Positions 10,454-21,932 of a DNA stretch of 64,000 nt are shown here, one piece after another. Source of the stretch: Alnus glutinosa (Eukaryota; Streptophyta; Magnoliopsida; Fagales; Betulaceae); assembly GCF_958979055.1 (NCBI RefSeq), contig NC_084892.1, positions 2,869,501 to 2,933,500 of the forward strand. The letters run 5' to 3'. Under the pieces are notes generated by a model that ran no database searches, had not been told where the DNA came from, and worked only from the letters and a program-made list of their open reading frames with translations. The position numbers and the translations under genes are program-made. The stretch's first letter is position 1; each line of letters opens with the position of its first letter.

Positions 10454-11585
10454 ATATCGCATTAATAATTTTTTATTGTTATTCAAATATAAAAATTTAT
10501 TACAAAACAAAACATTTTCACTTTTCCATATAAACTTTCACATCAATAACTTTTTACTATTACTAAAAAAAAACAAATTCCTCACAACAATCTTATCGAA
10601 CACATCTGCCCTACTTTGAGAGTTGACTTAACAATGTCGGTGAAGTATAATTTGGTATTGATTTGGTTTAATTTAGCGGTTGTTTAGTTGCTTTTTGAAA
10701 AAATAGCAATTTCAAAACGTAATTTGTGAGATTATATTTTTTTAAAACGTAGGTAAGTGTTTAAAAAAATTATAGTTTAACCTTTCAAATTGTGTGTTTT
10801 TAAAAGCACACCATTTGCTTGCAGTAACGTAAATTTTTTCAGGTTTTCAAATCGTCATTATTTTTTTTTTGTAAATACACTTATAGATAAAACACTTTTC
10901 ACACTTTCATTTAAAAGAAAAAAAAGTGTTTTTGACCTACAAAAATTGCAAAGCCAAACACTCTTAATTAAAAGTAATACTCTCATACCCAAACCCTGCA
11001 ACCAAGATCGAGCTTCAACCTTTAAAAACACACCATTTGCTCGCGATTACGAGAATTTGTTAGCATTTTCAAATTGTCATTTTTTTAAATGAAATTTCAA
11101 ATAGGACAATTTATGCGTTTTTGTTTTAAAAAAGCCTTTTTTTAATTTTTTTTTTCAAATAAACAAAAATACCTTAAAATAATAATAATAAACAAAAATA
11201 ATAATAATAATAAAAAAAAAAAAAAAAACATTAACAAAAAGAGCCTATAAACCCAAAGCCGAAATTAATCTTATAGCCAACTTAAAGTACAAACGGTCAA
11301 CATTTCTGCTTGACAGTAATTACAGCCATATTTCTCTTATAAATGAGCTTCTTTTATTAAGCATAATCCCCTTCTTTTATACCCATAGGATTAGCTCCCT
11401 CCCTAACCATACGACCGGAGCTTGAAGCCTGGCCTTCACCTTGTACTGAGGAGGCCAACACTATTTGGGTAAAGGCCATTGGCTGAATAAACTATCTTGA
11501 TTATCCACAAAACTGCACTAATGTTGAGTTTGTCTATTTGAAATAATAATAATAACAACAAATAGTAACTGCAGCCGTTTCTACA
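10454..11585. other. Intergenic with a tandem MITE-like repeat
   Basis: Near 10795-10860 and 11020-11085 the same phrase recurs (AAARCACACCATTTGCT, then TTTTCAAATYGTCAT), so two related AT-rich MITE pieces lie side by side. (AAT)n and A runs lie at about 11176-11230. The last 200 bases precede the degenerate CIA1 exon copy. No gene is seen. Confidence 0.45.
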
Positions 11586-11653
11586 TGGTGAAGCTAGCTC
11601 CATATCTTTAAGCTATCATCAGCACTTGCAGAAGCTAGTAGCCATTTCCTGAC
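11586..11653 (-). pseudogene. Degenerate duplicate of the CIA1 terminal exon
   Basis: The minus strand has an acceptor-like TTCAATTGTCAG followed by text clearly homologous to exon 10 of CIA1 (LLASASADDSLKIW in one frame). Compared with the intact exon at 11879-12019 it lacks two bases just after the acceptor, so joining from exon 9 would shift frame and end after about nine codons; the WD40 frame itself ends at TAG after KIWS. It appears to be a decayed tandem exon copy. Confidence 0.75.
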
Positions 11654-11702
11654 AATTGAAACAATAAGAGAAATGTTACTACAGAAAGACGACTCGAAAT
11701 AT

Positions 11703-11885
11703 TGAATAATACAACTTTTCATATCCGTTTATCATCCCTATTTCACACCAGCTGACATAGCGTGTTTTAAGTGATTTTTTTTATTGTATTTTTTAAATGG
11801 CTGACATGAAAAGGCACTTAAAACACGTCAAGTCAACCAGTGTGACATGAATGTGATAAATGAGAGTGAAAAATAGCATTATTCT
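11703..11885. mobile_element. Hairpin MITE overlapping the CIA1 stop codon
   Basis: Inverted arms of about 70 bases (left GAATAATACAACTTTTCATA, then AGCGTGTTTTAAGTG; right complement GAATAATGCTATTTTTCACT, then GACGTGTTTTAAGTG) around a short T-rich loop. Its right edge supplies the TAA of CIA1 (11879-11881). It sits between the intact and the decayed terminal exon copies. Confidence 0.7.
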
Positions 11886-14800
11886 GAAGTAAATCCACGG
11901 TAAACAGACAAATAGAACATTTTCGAGCTTAAGAAGACATGTTGACCTGTACATAGGGAAGCTAGCTCCCATATCTTTATTGTACCATCATCACTCGCAG
12001 AAGCTAATAGCCGTTTCTCCTGATAATTAACAATAATTTAAAGGAAAATCTTATGACAGATAAATGAGACTTCAAACATAGTCACAGCAAATAGTCAAAT
12101 ACAATTCCACCATGTTTGAAGAAGACGACTCTGTGTCAATGTGAATGAGATTGCACCTGGTTTTATTAGTCTCTACCAAGAAAACTTACCCCAGGGCTCC
12201 ATTGCACTGAATTTACATCCATTTCATGGGCCTTCTCCTTCTTCAGCAGCAATTTATACAAAGGTCCATCAACCTGTGAATAAAAAAAAAGGCGCAATGG
12301 AGTCTATCAACTCAATTGGTAACTTCCAAACTCCATATGAAAGCCAAGTAATCTAGAATTTCCAAGGATTTGAAGGGTCCTTCGCATTTAATATACAATC
12401 GGCTAAATCGATTTTCTCAGACTTGGGTTATTATCCCCTTATCAACTTCACAAAGGTCAAAGTCTAATTCACTCTTATGTCTTAAAAGACCTATGAGAGG
12501 GCGTGTGTAAAGAAGTTAGTTAGTGCAAGTAGATAAAAATGAGGACAAGAATATGAAATCAAATTGTTAAATTCAAGAAATTAATTAGATTTTCATCACT
12601 CCAACTGACAAAGCAAGCACCTCCGCAAAGGACTTCTACTTTCCTGGTAGGAAATTAATTTAAATAAGCTTATTACTTGCAGGTAGAGTATCATTTTCTA
12701 ATAATTCTTACTATAATTTCTATTACTGATTTGAAAACCACACTATATGTATATGCTTTGGATATATGTCCCAATGGGATTTGTACAAGGATGATCCTCC
12801 ATGGAATAATTATAAAGAGTTTCTCGGAATACTAACATAAATACCCCTATCAATTAGAAGCAGGAAATAAACATTCATATCACATAATCTAGAGGAAATT
12901 CTCCTTTTATCAAATATTCCATTCTCAGTACGCATTTGAGGCTAAGATGTATCAGGACAGTGGAGATCAATGCCCATTAACCATATCCTTTTCAGATAAA
13001 ATGATGACAATGGAGCATTGTCATTGCATCACTGGCGATGTTGATAAATAATAGCAATGAATGGAAAGGTGAAGGGACATTAATGAATACCAAACCGTCT
13101 TTGTTCTCCACAAAAAATCGTATGGCATCATCAGCTGCTCCACTGGCAATAATACCCTCACTGTCACATACACATCAAATATAATTAATTTTGATGGGAC
13201 AGTTTATTTGAAGAGAGAGAGAGAGAGAGGAACGTAATGGAACAACTTAGTTATCACAATGAACCAAGTTCACTCAAGTTGACTCCCTGAATTGTGGAAA
13301 AATACATAATACATATGTATGTATGTGTGTAGGTACATTTAATTTTTTTGTCTCTGTAACATATTTTGGTTTGAATGAGATGAATGTAATTAGACCAAAC
13401 AGGGTAAATCTTTAATGCATGTTCAATATGAAAGAAAATTGGCTAAAACTAACTTGAATATTACATAGTATCCAATCTTTAATATATGCTATTAATTTCT
13501 AGATGCCAAACAATTGTAATGTGGGTATATTATGATGATGATGATGATAAGTTCATGATATTCTCCCAAGTCAAGATACCCTTCAGTACAAGAATCAAGT
13601 TTTTCAGACCAAGTATATAACTAACACTCAGGCGAATTTAACATTTGAGCTTTAACAAGAATCGTATAACTACTAGGCTACTACTCACTCAATGGTATTA
13701 AGGGCACAAGCAAAGGCAAAAACTTTCATTTTTCGGCAGGTTGGGGGTGGGGAGCGTAAGCACAAGCCATGTGCAGTCAATACCCACACTGTCATAGCAG
13801 AGCATATAGCCAATTTACTATTCACTATTTTTGTTAACCTTGATAATTTAAAGTGGAAAATAGTGGGTGGAGGGGGTTTAATCCGAGAAAAAGTACTGAA
13901 ATTGAACTCCATGTAGAACTCAAATGAGACAAATATTTAATGTAATTAGTTTTACTGTCACTACCTTGACCAATGAACTGAGAAAATGGTCCGATCATGA
14001 TAACCTGTGAGAGTACAGAGATGCCTCCTGAAAACACGAAAGAGGGAACCTTGTTAAATGTGTGGATATGAGAAATCAGGAATCAAAAGACTCAGCCAAC
14101 CACCGCACCAATCTGTGAAATAATTATAGGATGAACAAACTAACTTCAATTATGAAAACCACGTTGCATAATTTTTGTTCAAGTCCTTTACAAGCATTGC
14201 TTTTCCCACTCTAGAAGATATATGATCAGCAAACAATACTTTCCTCCATAAGAGTAGTGATGGTGGAAAGGGTGACTGCATGCCGCAGGGAGGGGCAGTT
14301 GGTTTTGCTCATGCACATCTCTCTGGGTGTGCGTTAAGTTCAAAACATGCACATCACAGACTTATCAAGAGAAGCGGAAAAGGATTACAAAGAGGCATTG
14401 AAAAAGAATGAAAAGGAAGAAAAAGAGAGAAGAAAATGAATCCAGACACAAGTAGACAAAAAATGAACAATAGAAACAAGATGGCAGGGGAGAGGGGGAG
14501 GAAGTGATGGAGATTCAAACTCATATGTACCATGTGAACTGGCTAAAGAAAATCTGCCATACACATGCTTCCTAGTCTCTAACAGCACTTCCATCAAATA
14601 TATCTTGTATTTCAGAATAGTAGGAGTTGAAGTCTTCCACAAGGAATTGGAAACACACACACACACACATATATCTACTACAGTAACCTTCCATTTATAC
14701 AATATCTCAAAACAGAAAGTTCCCACATGTGAAACACAAAATGCACATTCTGGCCCCAAAAACAAAACAGCAAATACACACAAGGGAGAATAATCCTCAC

Positions 14801-16423
14801 CAAGGAGCATGGCCATCACCAGAATGCATATTCATGTTGTCTGTTTCCCATATCTTTAGGGTAAGATCCTCACTGCAAAATAGCCAGTAATGTTTACCGA
14901 AATATTTTCTTAACAATGCCATTTACAGAGTTGGACAGGAGAAAGAACAGTTCAGTTAGTGAGCATGAAAATGAGAGTTCACCTTCACCTACCTACATGT
15001 GACCATTTTGTCTCCACTAGCATTGAAAGAGAGTGCCCAAATGGTAGAAGAGTGACCACTGACAAGAAAACCAACCTAGACGAATTAGACTAAATCAACA
15101 CATCGTTAACAAATTTATTCAATAGTCCTATATAAATCAGTGCACACAATATCTATCAAGGCCAAACACGTATTACGAGTGCGTTTGGCCACGCAATTTC
15201 ACAGGCCAAACGTGCATTTTTAAACGCATAAAGTATCCCGTTTGGGAGCGTGTTTCTAAAAAAAACATATGACAGTTAGAAAACGTAGAAAATCCACATT
15301 TTTGCAGCAAACAAGGAGTGCGTTTTTTATTTTAGAGGTAGTTTAAGGCACTATTTTTTCAATCAGCAAATTTTACTAAACGCGTAACTATATTTTTAAA
15401 AATAAGAATTTCATTAACTGTCTTTTGAAATCATTATTTTTTTCAAATTGCATGTTTTGAAATCACTAAACCAAACAGACACTACGTTACATGCAGGTTA
15501 AGGATTCAAGGTAGCATACTTGTTAGGTTCACCTAAAGTCTGAACACATTGCCAATCATCATCGTCATCCGCCCAAACCTGCAAGCAACATTGCATCGCA
15601 TCATAACTCCTACTATCCAACCTCATTCGACTTGGAAACAAAACAATCAACATTGTAATCAAACATTTTCCTATACCTTAACCGTGTTATCGTAGCTACA
15701 CGAAAACAAAACATCCATAGTCGGATGCCACTGAACCATCTTAACATCCTGAGTATGTCCCTGCAACACCGAAACACACTCAAACTCGTTCCCAAGCTGT
15801 ACTTCCCAAATCCACACCGATTTGTCTCGGCCGCACGTTGCGAGAAGCGTCCCCGCCGCATTCCACGACACGCTTTTCACTTCATTTTCATGACCCTTAT
15901 ACACAAATTAAACACCAAATTTTTACTAAAAATTATCAGAAAGATTAACATTAACGAATAATAGTGATATAATGTAGAATTAACTACCTCTAAAGTGGAA
16001 ACACATTCGAAATCGCCACCAACGTTCTCCCAAATTGCAGTGGTGGCATCGAAGCTAGCAGTAGCCAGTAGTTTCCCACATGGGGACCAAGCGCAAGATC
16101 GGACGGTCCTGGTGTGCGTGTCTTCCAGAACCGCCTGAATAATCACACATGAGATCGTTATCAAAATTTCTCAAACCAATAAAGCGAAAAATTGAGAGCA
16201 AATAGATATAGAGCGGGCGAACCTTGCAGGTCCAAGAGGCAGAGGAGGGGGAGGGCGCGTGCTCCCAGACGCGGACGGTCTTGTCGCCGCTACAGGAGGC
16301 GAAAACGAGCGGGACATCAGCGGAGCCTGTGGCTGGGTTCCACGCCAGGCTCCACACCCTGTCGCTGTGGCCTTCGAGCCTGTCGAGCAGCTTCAGCTCG
16401 CACGCTCCTTCGTACAACTCCAT
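11879..16423 (-). CDS. CIA1: CIA1, WD40 protein of cytosolic Fe-S cluster assembly
   Basis: Ten exons by splice sites and frame: 16423-16223, 16134-15988, 15895-15677, 15578-15520, 15058-14993, 14872-14801, 14027-13965, 13160-13091, 12273-12190, 12019-11879; 373 residues. The start [20 protein letters not shown], then [10 protein letters not shown] and seven WD40 blades (closing motifs VRVWE, AIWEN, VWIWE, VKVWA, LKIWE, IRFFVE, IKIWE) match plant CIA1/Ciao1, including the acidic DDDDDW insertion near residue 195. CIA1 is the docking scaffold of the cytosolic Fe-S targeting complex (with CIA2-type and MMS19 partners) that delivers clusters to cytosolic and nuclear apoproteins. Oddity: after KIWELA the frame runs on for 26 unconserved residues and stops inside a MITE; a decayed copy of the last exon lies farther down. 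Confidence 0.92.
15184..15494. mobile_element. Tourist-like MITE in CIA1 intron 4
   Basis: The ends GTGCGTTTGG and CCAAACAGACAC are inverted repeats, the interior is AT-rich, and TAC flanks both sides. Superfamily assignment (PIF/Harbinger-like, 3-bp duplication) is tentative. Confidence 0.45.
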
Positions 16424-16800
16424 CGAAGGAATTGCTTTCGTGCGCAGATGAGCCGACGAGCTCGGGTTCGAAACGCTCGGAGACGCGCCGGGAGTAAGGG
16501 GTTTGAGTACCGGTGGAGGAGCGTGGTGTGCTCGTGCTACTGAGTTTTATGTGTATATAAAACGATAGGGTCGTCGTCGTTTTGGGTTCCCAAATTCCAG
16601 AAAGCCGCCGTTGTCCTTTTTCACTCCTAAAAACAGACCCCGTTTCAGACTTTCAGTCCTCCACGGAAAATGGTTTTTTTTTTTTCAATGAATAAATGGT
16701 TCAAAATATACTTAAGGCTTTATATATATATATCTATCTCCATGTGCTTTGTGTTATTATTAAATTGTTCCCTAAATTTAAAATTTCCTTTAAATTGAAT
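16424..16800 (-). promoter_or_regulatory. CIA1 5' leader and promoter region
   Basis: DNA upstream of the CIA1 start on the minus strand. It is GC-richer up to about 16580 and then AT-rich toward the neighbouring transposon. No individual promoter element can be placed with confidence. Confidence 0.4.
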
Positions 16801-16803
16801 TTA

Positions 16804-17672
16804 TGCTCCGTTTGTTTCGACGTAAAATGGTTTTCGTCGTAAAATATTTTCGACGAAATCAATTTCAAAAGAAATTATTTTCTCGAAAATATTTTTCGGC
16901 GTTTGGTTCGCACGAAAAAATTACGAAAAGTGAAAATGCAACTGTCGCCGAAATCCGGCGACGACCGGTTGCCGTCGCCGGAATCCGGCGAGCATGTTTG
17001 GCCGGATCCTGCTAAAATTGCCAGATTCTGGCAGGACACCTCCGGGCCCGGTCAGTTCCGGCCGGATCCGGTCATTTTGGCCGGATCTCGGCAGGACCAG
17101 TGGCCGGATCCGGCCAGATCCGGTAGGATCAGTAGCCGGATCCGGTCATATCCGGCCGGATCCCGGCCATTTTGGCCAGATCCGGCCGGATCAGTGTCCG
17201 GATCCGGTCAGATCAGGCCGGATTGCAGCCATTTTGGCTGGATCCGGCCGGTTTCTGTCCATGGCCGGATTCCGGCCAGATTCCGCCGGCATTCGGCGCA
17301 GTTGCCGGATGTCGCCGGATTCCGGCGGCCGGCGGTATTCCGGCAGCCGGCAGGTTCCGGTGGTCGGATTCCGACGCCGGCATTATTCCAATGACTTGAT
17401 GATACCGGATTCCAGTGTTGCCTATTTTCGAACGACCGACTATTGTCGGATTCAACCAGTCAAATATCAAACGTGCGTGTAAAGACGAAGAATATAATTT
17501 TGGAAAACGATTTACGATTTTAAAAACCGTAAATCGTTTTCCAAAAATTAAATAAGGTTTTACGGTCAAACCGAAAATGGTTTTCGTTGACCGTTATTTT
17601 CACCCCTACCAAACACCGTAAAATACCAAAATCATTTTCTGAAAATCATTTTACGCCGAAACAAACGGAACA
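16804..17672. mobile_element. PIF/Harbinger-like element with CpG-rich core (copy A)
   Basis: Terminal inverted repeats TGCTCCGTTTGTTTCGACGT and the complement of ...CGCCGAAACAAACGGAACA, flanked by TTA at 16801-16803 and 17673-17675. The arms (about 120-190 bases) are AT-rich; the core (about 16940-17400) is very GC-rich and made of repeated CCGGATCCGG, GGCCATTTTGGCC and CCGGAATCCGG-like modules. Open frames of 118-163 codons on both strands of the core are repeat artefacts rich in PDPAGS-like peptides. No transposase. Confidence 0.8.
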
Positions 17673-17675
17673 TTA

Positions 17676-18317
17676 AAGAAATTCATCAAACTCAATCTAT
17701 AAAATTGACACATTCCCTCTAACACATAAAAATCACAAGCATTAATTGCAAATAACAAAAAGTTGTACAAGATTTGCATTGCTTATAACTAAATTCCTAA
17801 TTGAAAATAAAATGGCCTAAATTCATCGTGGCAGATTCATACAGAAAAATAAATGGTAAGGAAAAATGAAAAAATAAAAGAAAAGAAAAAGTGATTCTCT
17901 CTTACCAAAATCCAATCGAGCGATACACCTATAACTTTTTATAACTTGTTTATATGTATCAGCATATTATTGGAGTTGTGTCGGTCACTAATTTTTCTTT
18001 TAACAGCCTCAAACATATGTTGACACGTGTAAATAAGTTATAAAATAATTGTAAATGTATCATATCTCAAATCATTAATAAAAGTTTGAGGAAAAAGAGA
18101 GAGAATAAAATAGTAATACTTGTATGAGTAATACTATTTAGTAGATTACTATACAACTGCAATAACTTAATCGCTAATTTTACTATCACATCATTTATTT
18201 GTATACGACTTTGGCGCTTGTATACATTAGCTTCTTGTATACATACATATTCAAAGGGGAAAAGGGGAAAGGAAAATAAAATGTATGCATTTACTTTTTA
18301 CTCTAATATGTAATAAC
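17676..18317. other. Intergenic, AT-rich
   Basis: AT-rich DNA between copy A of the Harbinger-like element and the gypsy fossil. No gene or repeat with clear ends is seen. Confidence 0.5.
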
Positions 18318-18322
18318 ACTTT

Positions 18323-18684
18323 TGTCACGCCTCCGTTTTGGGATATAAGGGAAACTAAAATTACATTTACGTAAAGCATACCTCTAATATATATAGATCT
18401 TAACCATCTATTTCATTTATATGCACAAAAGAGTAGGTTGGATTACATGCCACGTGTGAAGAAGCAAGGCCATCATTTTCAGCAAACGTGCATAACAAGT
18501 TGAGGCCTACTGGAATTCTAGAATCCCTCTCTTTTATAATTTTATTCATATTTATCCCAAAAATCTTTATAAAATAATTCAATTTAAACTTAATCTCTTT
18601 TAATCTATTATACAAAAAATTTCATTGGGTTCTATTTTTATTTTTATTTTTTTAAAATGCTCTAAATTTTTCTGGGGTGTTATA
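18323..18684 (-). repeat. LTR (3' copy) of the gypsy fossil; preserves an empty site
   Basis: About 362 bp. It aligns along its length with 19982-21223 except for the 848-bp insertion in that copy. The uninterrupted text AACTTAATCTCTTTTAATC around 18588-18606 is the pre-insertion form of the transposon target. Confidence 0.85.
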
Positions 18685-18851
18685 TCCTTCTCTCCTTATA
18701 AAAATTTGGTACTCGAATTTTGTTTAACAAATCACACAATATATATGTGACTAACACTTTGCCAAAAAATAGGGGTAGAATACCTGTCACCACTTCATTC
18801 TTTTGTCTATGCCTTGCTTGGTGTGAGAGCGTATACTCTAGCTTGAGCAAA

Positions 18852-19799
18852 CTACTTTTGTCCATTTCCCTTTTGCTCGGATTTGGCTCCTACCCTTGTT
18901 TTTGGGCAATCTCGTATGAAATGTCCGATTTGACCACACCAAAAGCATATGTTGGTTCTTATACGGCATTGCCCTTGATGAGGATGGTTACATTTAGGCC
19001 AAAGCATGTCGTTGGATGAGGCCGGTATGTTCTCCATAAAATCAACTCCTTGATTGCCTCCATTTTGCCTTCGTTTTCAAGAGGGTTGGTTACCGTTCAT
19101 TAGGAGTGTTGTTCTTTTCCGTGAATCTGCCATTGCTACAACATTTTTCTTAATACTATCTTAAGCCAAAGAAATATTGTTAACCAATTCCACAAAATTC
19201 CTAACTTCAAAACATACAACTCGGTCAAGAATTCGCTGGTTGAGACCCTGTTCGAACTTTCTCACTCAATTCTCCTCATCTGCTACCAAATACGGAGCAA
19301 AGCGAGCTAACTCATTAAAACAAGTAGCATATTGAGCGACCGTCATATTCCCTTGGGTGAGGTCCATAAATTCCTATGCTCTAGCGTCTCTAAGGATTTT
19401 AGGAAAGTAATGCTGAAGGAACTCCTTTTGAAAACGTTCCCAAGAGATCGCCCTTTCACTTCCTAATTCTTGGACTAGTAGTATTTTCTTGGCATTCCAC
19501 TATCGTTTGGCTTCATCGAATAGTCTGTAAGCTATATATTGTACCTTATGTTCCTCTGTACATCCTGCCAACTGTAATATTTATTCAACATCTACTAGCC
19601 AATTTTCAGACTCTATAGGACATTGTTTCCTGTCAAACATAGGGATGTTAAACCTTTCAAATATTTTGAACTGGCAACCTTGCTCCCCGTCGCGAGGTGC
19701 CTCGCTTCTGAAGTCAGCTATGGCTGTGACGAACTGCCTAGCCATATCATGGAACATTTGGGCCATGTCGATGGTAGCTTCGGTTCTCATGCCTTGCAT
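18852..19799 (-). pseudogene. Gag remnant of the gypsy fossil
   Basis: Minus-strand fragments resemble a plant gypsy Gag: an N-terminal part with FKIFERFNIPMFDR-type text near 19.6-19.8 kb, and a CCHC zinc knuckle (CFWCGQIGHFIRDC) near 18.9 kb. The coding region is broken at several points. It is a fossil with no expected product. Confidence 0.75.
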
Positions 19800-19981
19800 T
19801 GATCCTTCTCCTCCGCTGCTATAACTCTCTGCAACGCGTCATGATTTAGAGTTTCCTATCTTTTAAAAATAAATTTTAATCGTAAGCGTAATGGTGCAAC
19901 CTATCCTAAGCCTAGGTTTCCATGTCGTTCCATAGGTTTTTAGCAAGTCAACTTACGGTTGACTTTGTTCAGATACCATCT

Positions 19982-21223
19982 TGTCACGCCCCTGTTTTGG
20001 GATATAAGGGAAACGTGAACTTGAGCCTAAAAATACATTTACGTAAAGCATACACGTAATAGATATAGATCTTAACCATCTATTTCATTTACATGCACAA
20101 AAGAGTATGTTGGATTACATGCCACATGTGAAGGAACAAGGCCACCATTTTCAGCAAACGTGCATAACAAGTTGAGGCCTACTGAAATTCTAGAATCCCC
20201 ATCTTTTTTAACTCTCTTTTATAATTTTATTCATTTTATCCCAAAAATATTTATAAAATAATTCAACTTAAACTTATGCTCCGTTTGTTTCGGCGTAAAA
20301 ATGATTTCTGGAAAATGATTTCGGCATTTTTCGGTGTTTGGTTGGGGCGAAAATAATGGTCAATGAAAATCATTTTCGGTTTGACCGTAAAAGCTTCTTT
20401 AATTTTCAGAAAACGATTTACGATTTTTAAAACCGTAAAAAGTTTTCCGAAATTAATCTCTTCTTCCTTATACGCATGTTTGATATCCGATCGTCAGAAT
20501 TTAACAATTGTCGGTCGTCGGGATCCAGATGGCGCCTGAGTCCGACAACATCCTGTCGCCGGAAACCTGCCGGCGCCAAAATCAGGCAGCTGAAATTCTG
20601 CCGGTGCCGGAATCCGGCGGCCAGAATTCTGCCGACGCCGGATTCCGTCACCAGCAAACCAAATTCCGGCCGTAATATCGCCGGATCCGTCCAGATCTGG
20701 CCAAAACGGTCGGGATCCGGCCGGATTTGGACGGATCCGGCAATTGATCCAGCCGGATCTGGACGGATCCGGCCGGATCTGGCCAAAACGGCCGGGATCC
20801 GGCCGGATCCGACTATTGATCCAGCCGGATCTGGCCAAAACGGCCAGGGTCCGGCCGGATCTAGACGGATCCGGAAGATTCCGGCCTGAATCCGGCCATT
20901 TTGGCCGGATCCGGTCAAACTTTCTCGCCGGAATCCGGCAACGGCGACCGGACGTTGCCGGATTCCTGCGACAATGACCAAACTCTTATTTTTGCATTTC
21001 GAAATTTTTTCGTGCGAACTAAACACCGAAAAATATTTTCAAAAAAATCATTTTTTCTTGAAAATGATTTCGTCGAAATCATTTTACGACGGGAATCATT
21101 TACGTCGAAACAAACGGAGCATTAAACTCTTTTAATCTATTATACAAAAAATTTCTTTGGGTTCTATTTATTTATTTATTTATTTTTTTTAAAAAAAGCT
21201 CTAACTTTTTCTGGAGTGTTGTA
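19982..21223 (-). repeat. LTR (5' copy) of the gypsy fossil, interrupted
   Basis: About 394 bp of LTR sequence split by the Harbinger-like element at 20277-21121. Its homology to the left LTR resumes exactly at the three-base duplication. Confidence 0.8.
20277..21121. mobile_element. PIF/Harbinger-like element with CpG-rich core (copy B), nested in an LTR
   Basis: The terminal repeats TGCTCCGTTTGTTTCGGCGT and ...CGAAACAAACGGAGCA are inverted; TTA is duplicated at 20274-20276 and 21122-21124. The sister LTR shows a single TTA at the same point, which confirms the three-base target duplication. The 845-bp element is inverted relative to copies A and C. The core (about 20500-20970) is packed with GGATCCGGCCGGATC-type modules and CGGCCAAAACGGCC-like spacers. 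Frames up to 199 codons in the core are low-complexity artefacts. Confidence 0.88.
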
Positions 21224-21685
21224 ACTTTCATCCTCCCAAAATTGTAGGGTTGTCCACAAGCTATGAGTTTAAGTTCCTGTGCTAGTTTTGTTGTGTTGTT
21301 TTTGTTTTTGGCTTTATTATAGTATTGTTGTTATTAAATTGATGTCTTTTCCTTTATTTGTATGTGTTTGTTGTCTTTGTTCTCCTTCAGGTATTTGGAC
21401 GAGGTTGAAGTGTATCACGAGGATCATGATCTTATCTTAACTCATTTTTCGGAGAGTTTGGATATGGTTAAAGGGTCTCATGACGGTCATGTCCCTATTT
21501 ACGGCTTGCTTAACTGTCTTAATTGGCGACGACGTTTCTTGTCGTTCATCTCAAGATTCAATAAGGTCACATAATTCATTTGGTGCATTTCCTTTTAATT
21601 TTATTTTTTTATGGTACTTTTTGCTGGATTACCCTGTCTTAATTTGTTATTCATAGTTGAAAAAAAATAAAATTACAATTTTCAT

Positions 21686-21877
21686 GGCCCAATAGTAAAT
21701 TGACACTTCACACGAAGCCCAATTAGACTGGCCCATATGATGCGCATACTGACCGGTCCATCTCCTTTGCGGCCCGTTCAAAGCCAACCCGTCCCAAAAC
21801 CATTTACAATTCCAAAATCGACCTCCCAATCGGCCAATCCCATCCCATTCAACGCTGAGAGCGCTCTGTAAACCCTA
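21686..21877 (+). promoter_or_regulatory. QCR9 promoter with site II elements and a telo-box
   Basis: GGCCCA at 21686-21691, AGCCCA at 21716-21721 and GGCCCA at 21730-21735 are site II-type (TGGGCY) elements in reverse orientation; AAACCCTA at 21870-21877 is a telo-box. In plants this combination is known for nuclear genes of oxidative phosphorylation and ribosome biogenesis, where TCP-type factors bind site II. It lies 55-250 bases before the QCR9 start codon. Confidence 0.7.
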
Positions 21878-21932
21878 GCGCACGAGATCAGGAGCGAGGA
21901 CAGAGGCACAACAGCAAGCCAGCGAAATCGCC

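Larger units (their letters stand above)
18323..21223 (-). mobile_element. Ty3/gypsy LTR retrotransposon fossil, pol-less
   Basis: The 5-bp duplication ACTTT flanks the element (18318-18322 and 21224-21228). LTRs lie at 18323-18684 and 19982-21223, with the ...CACCCC / GGGGCGTGACA type ends common in plant chromovirus-like gypsy elements. Read on the minus strand, the 5' LTR is the high-coordinate copy; beside it is TGGTATCTGAAC, close to the usual initiator-Met primer-binding site. The interior (about 1.3 kb) holds only gag remnants, so pol is missing. It is broken, with several breaks, and clearly older than the element at 36.7 kb, since its LTRs have diverged. One LTR carries a later DNA-transposon insertion. 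Confidence 0.85.

Noticed and set aside
14385-14819. 144-codon minus-strand frame in the CIA1 region
   Set aside because: It lies in the intron between exons 6 and 7 with low-complexity Ser/Phe-rich text; only its first bases overlap exon 6, in another frame.
16192-16543. Three long open frames on the plus strand near the CIA1 start
   Set aside because: They are antisense shadows of CIA1 exon 1 in GC-rich sequence.
16903-17482. Overlapping open frames of 160-163 codons, GC-rich, plus strand
   Set aside because: Translations are low-complexity PDPAGS/GRIRPD repeats in several frames and on both strands; they come from the iterated CCGGATCCGG core of a transposon.
20427-21026. 199-codon open frame on the minus strand
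   Set aside because: Same repeat-driven artefact in copy B of the GC-rich element; no domain, and mirrored by frames on the other strand.
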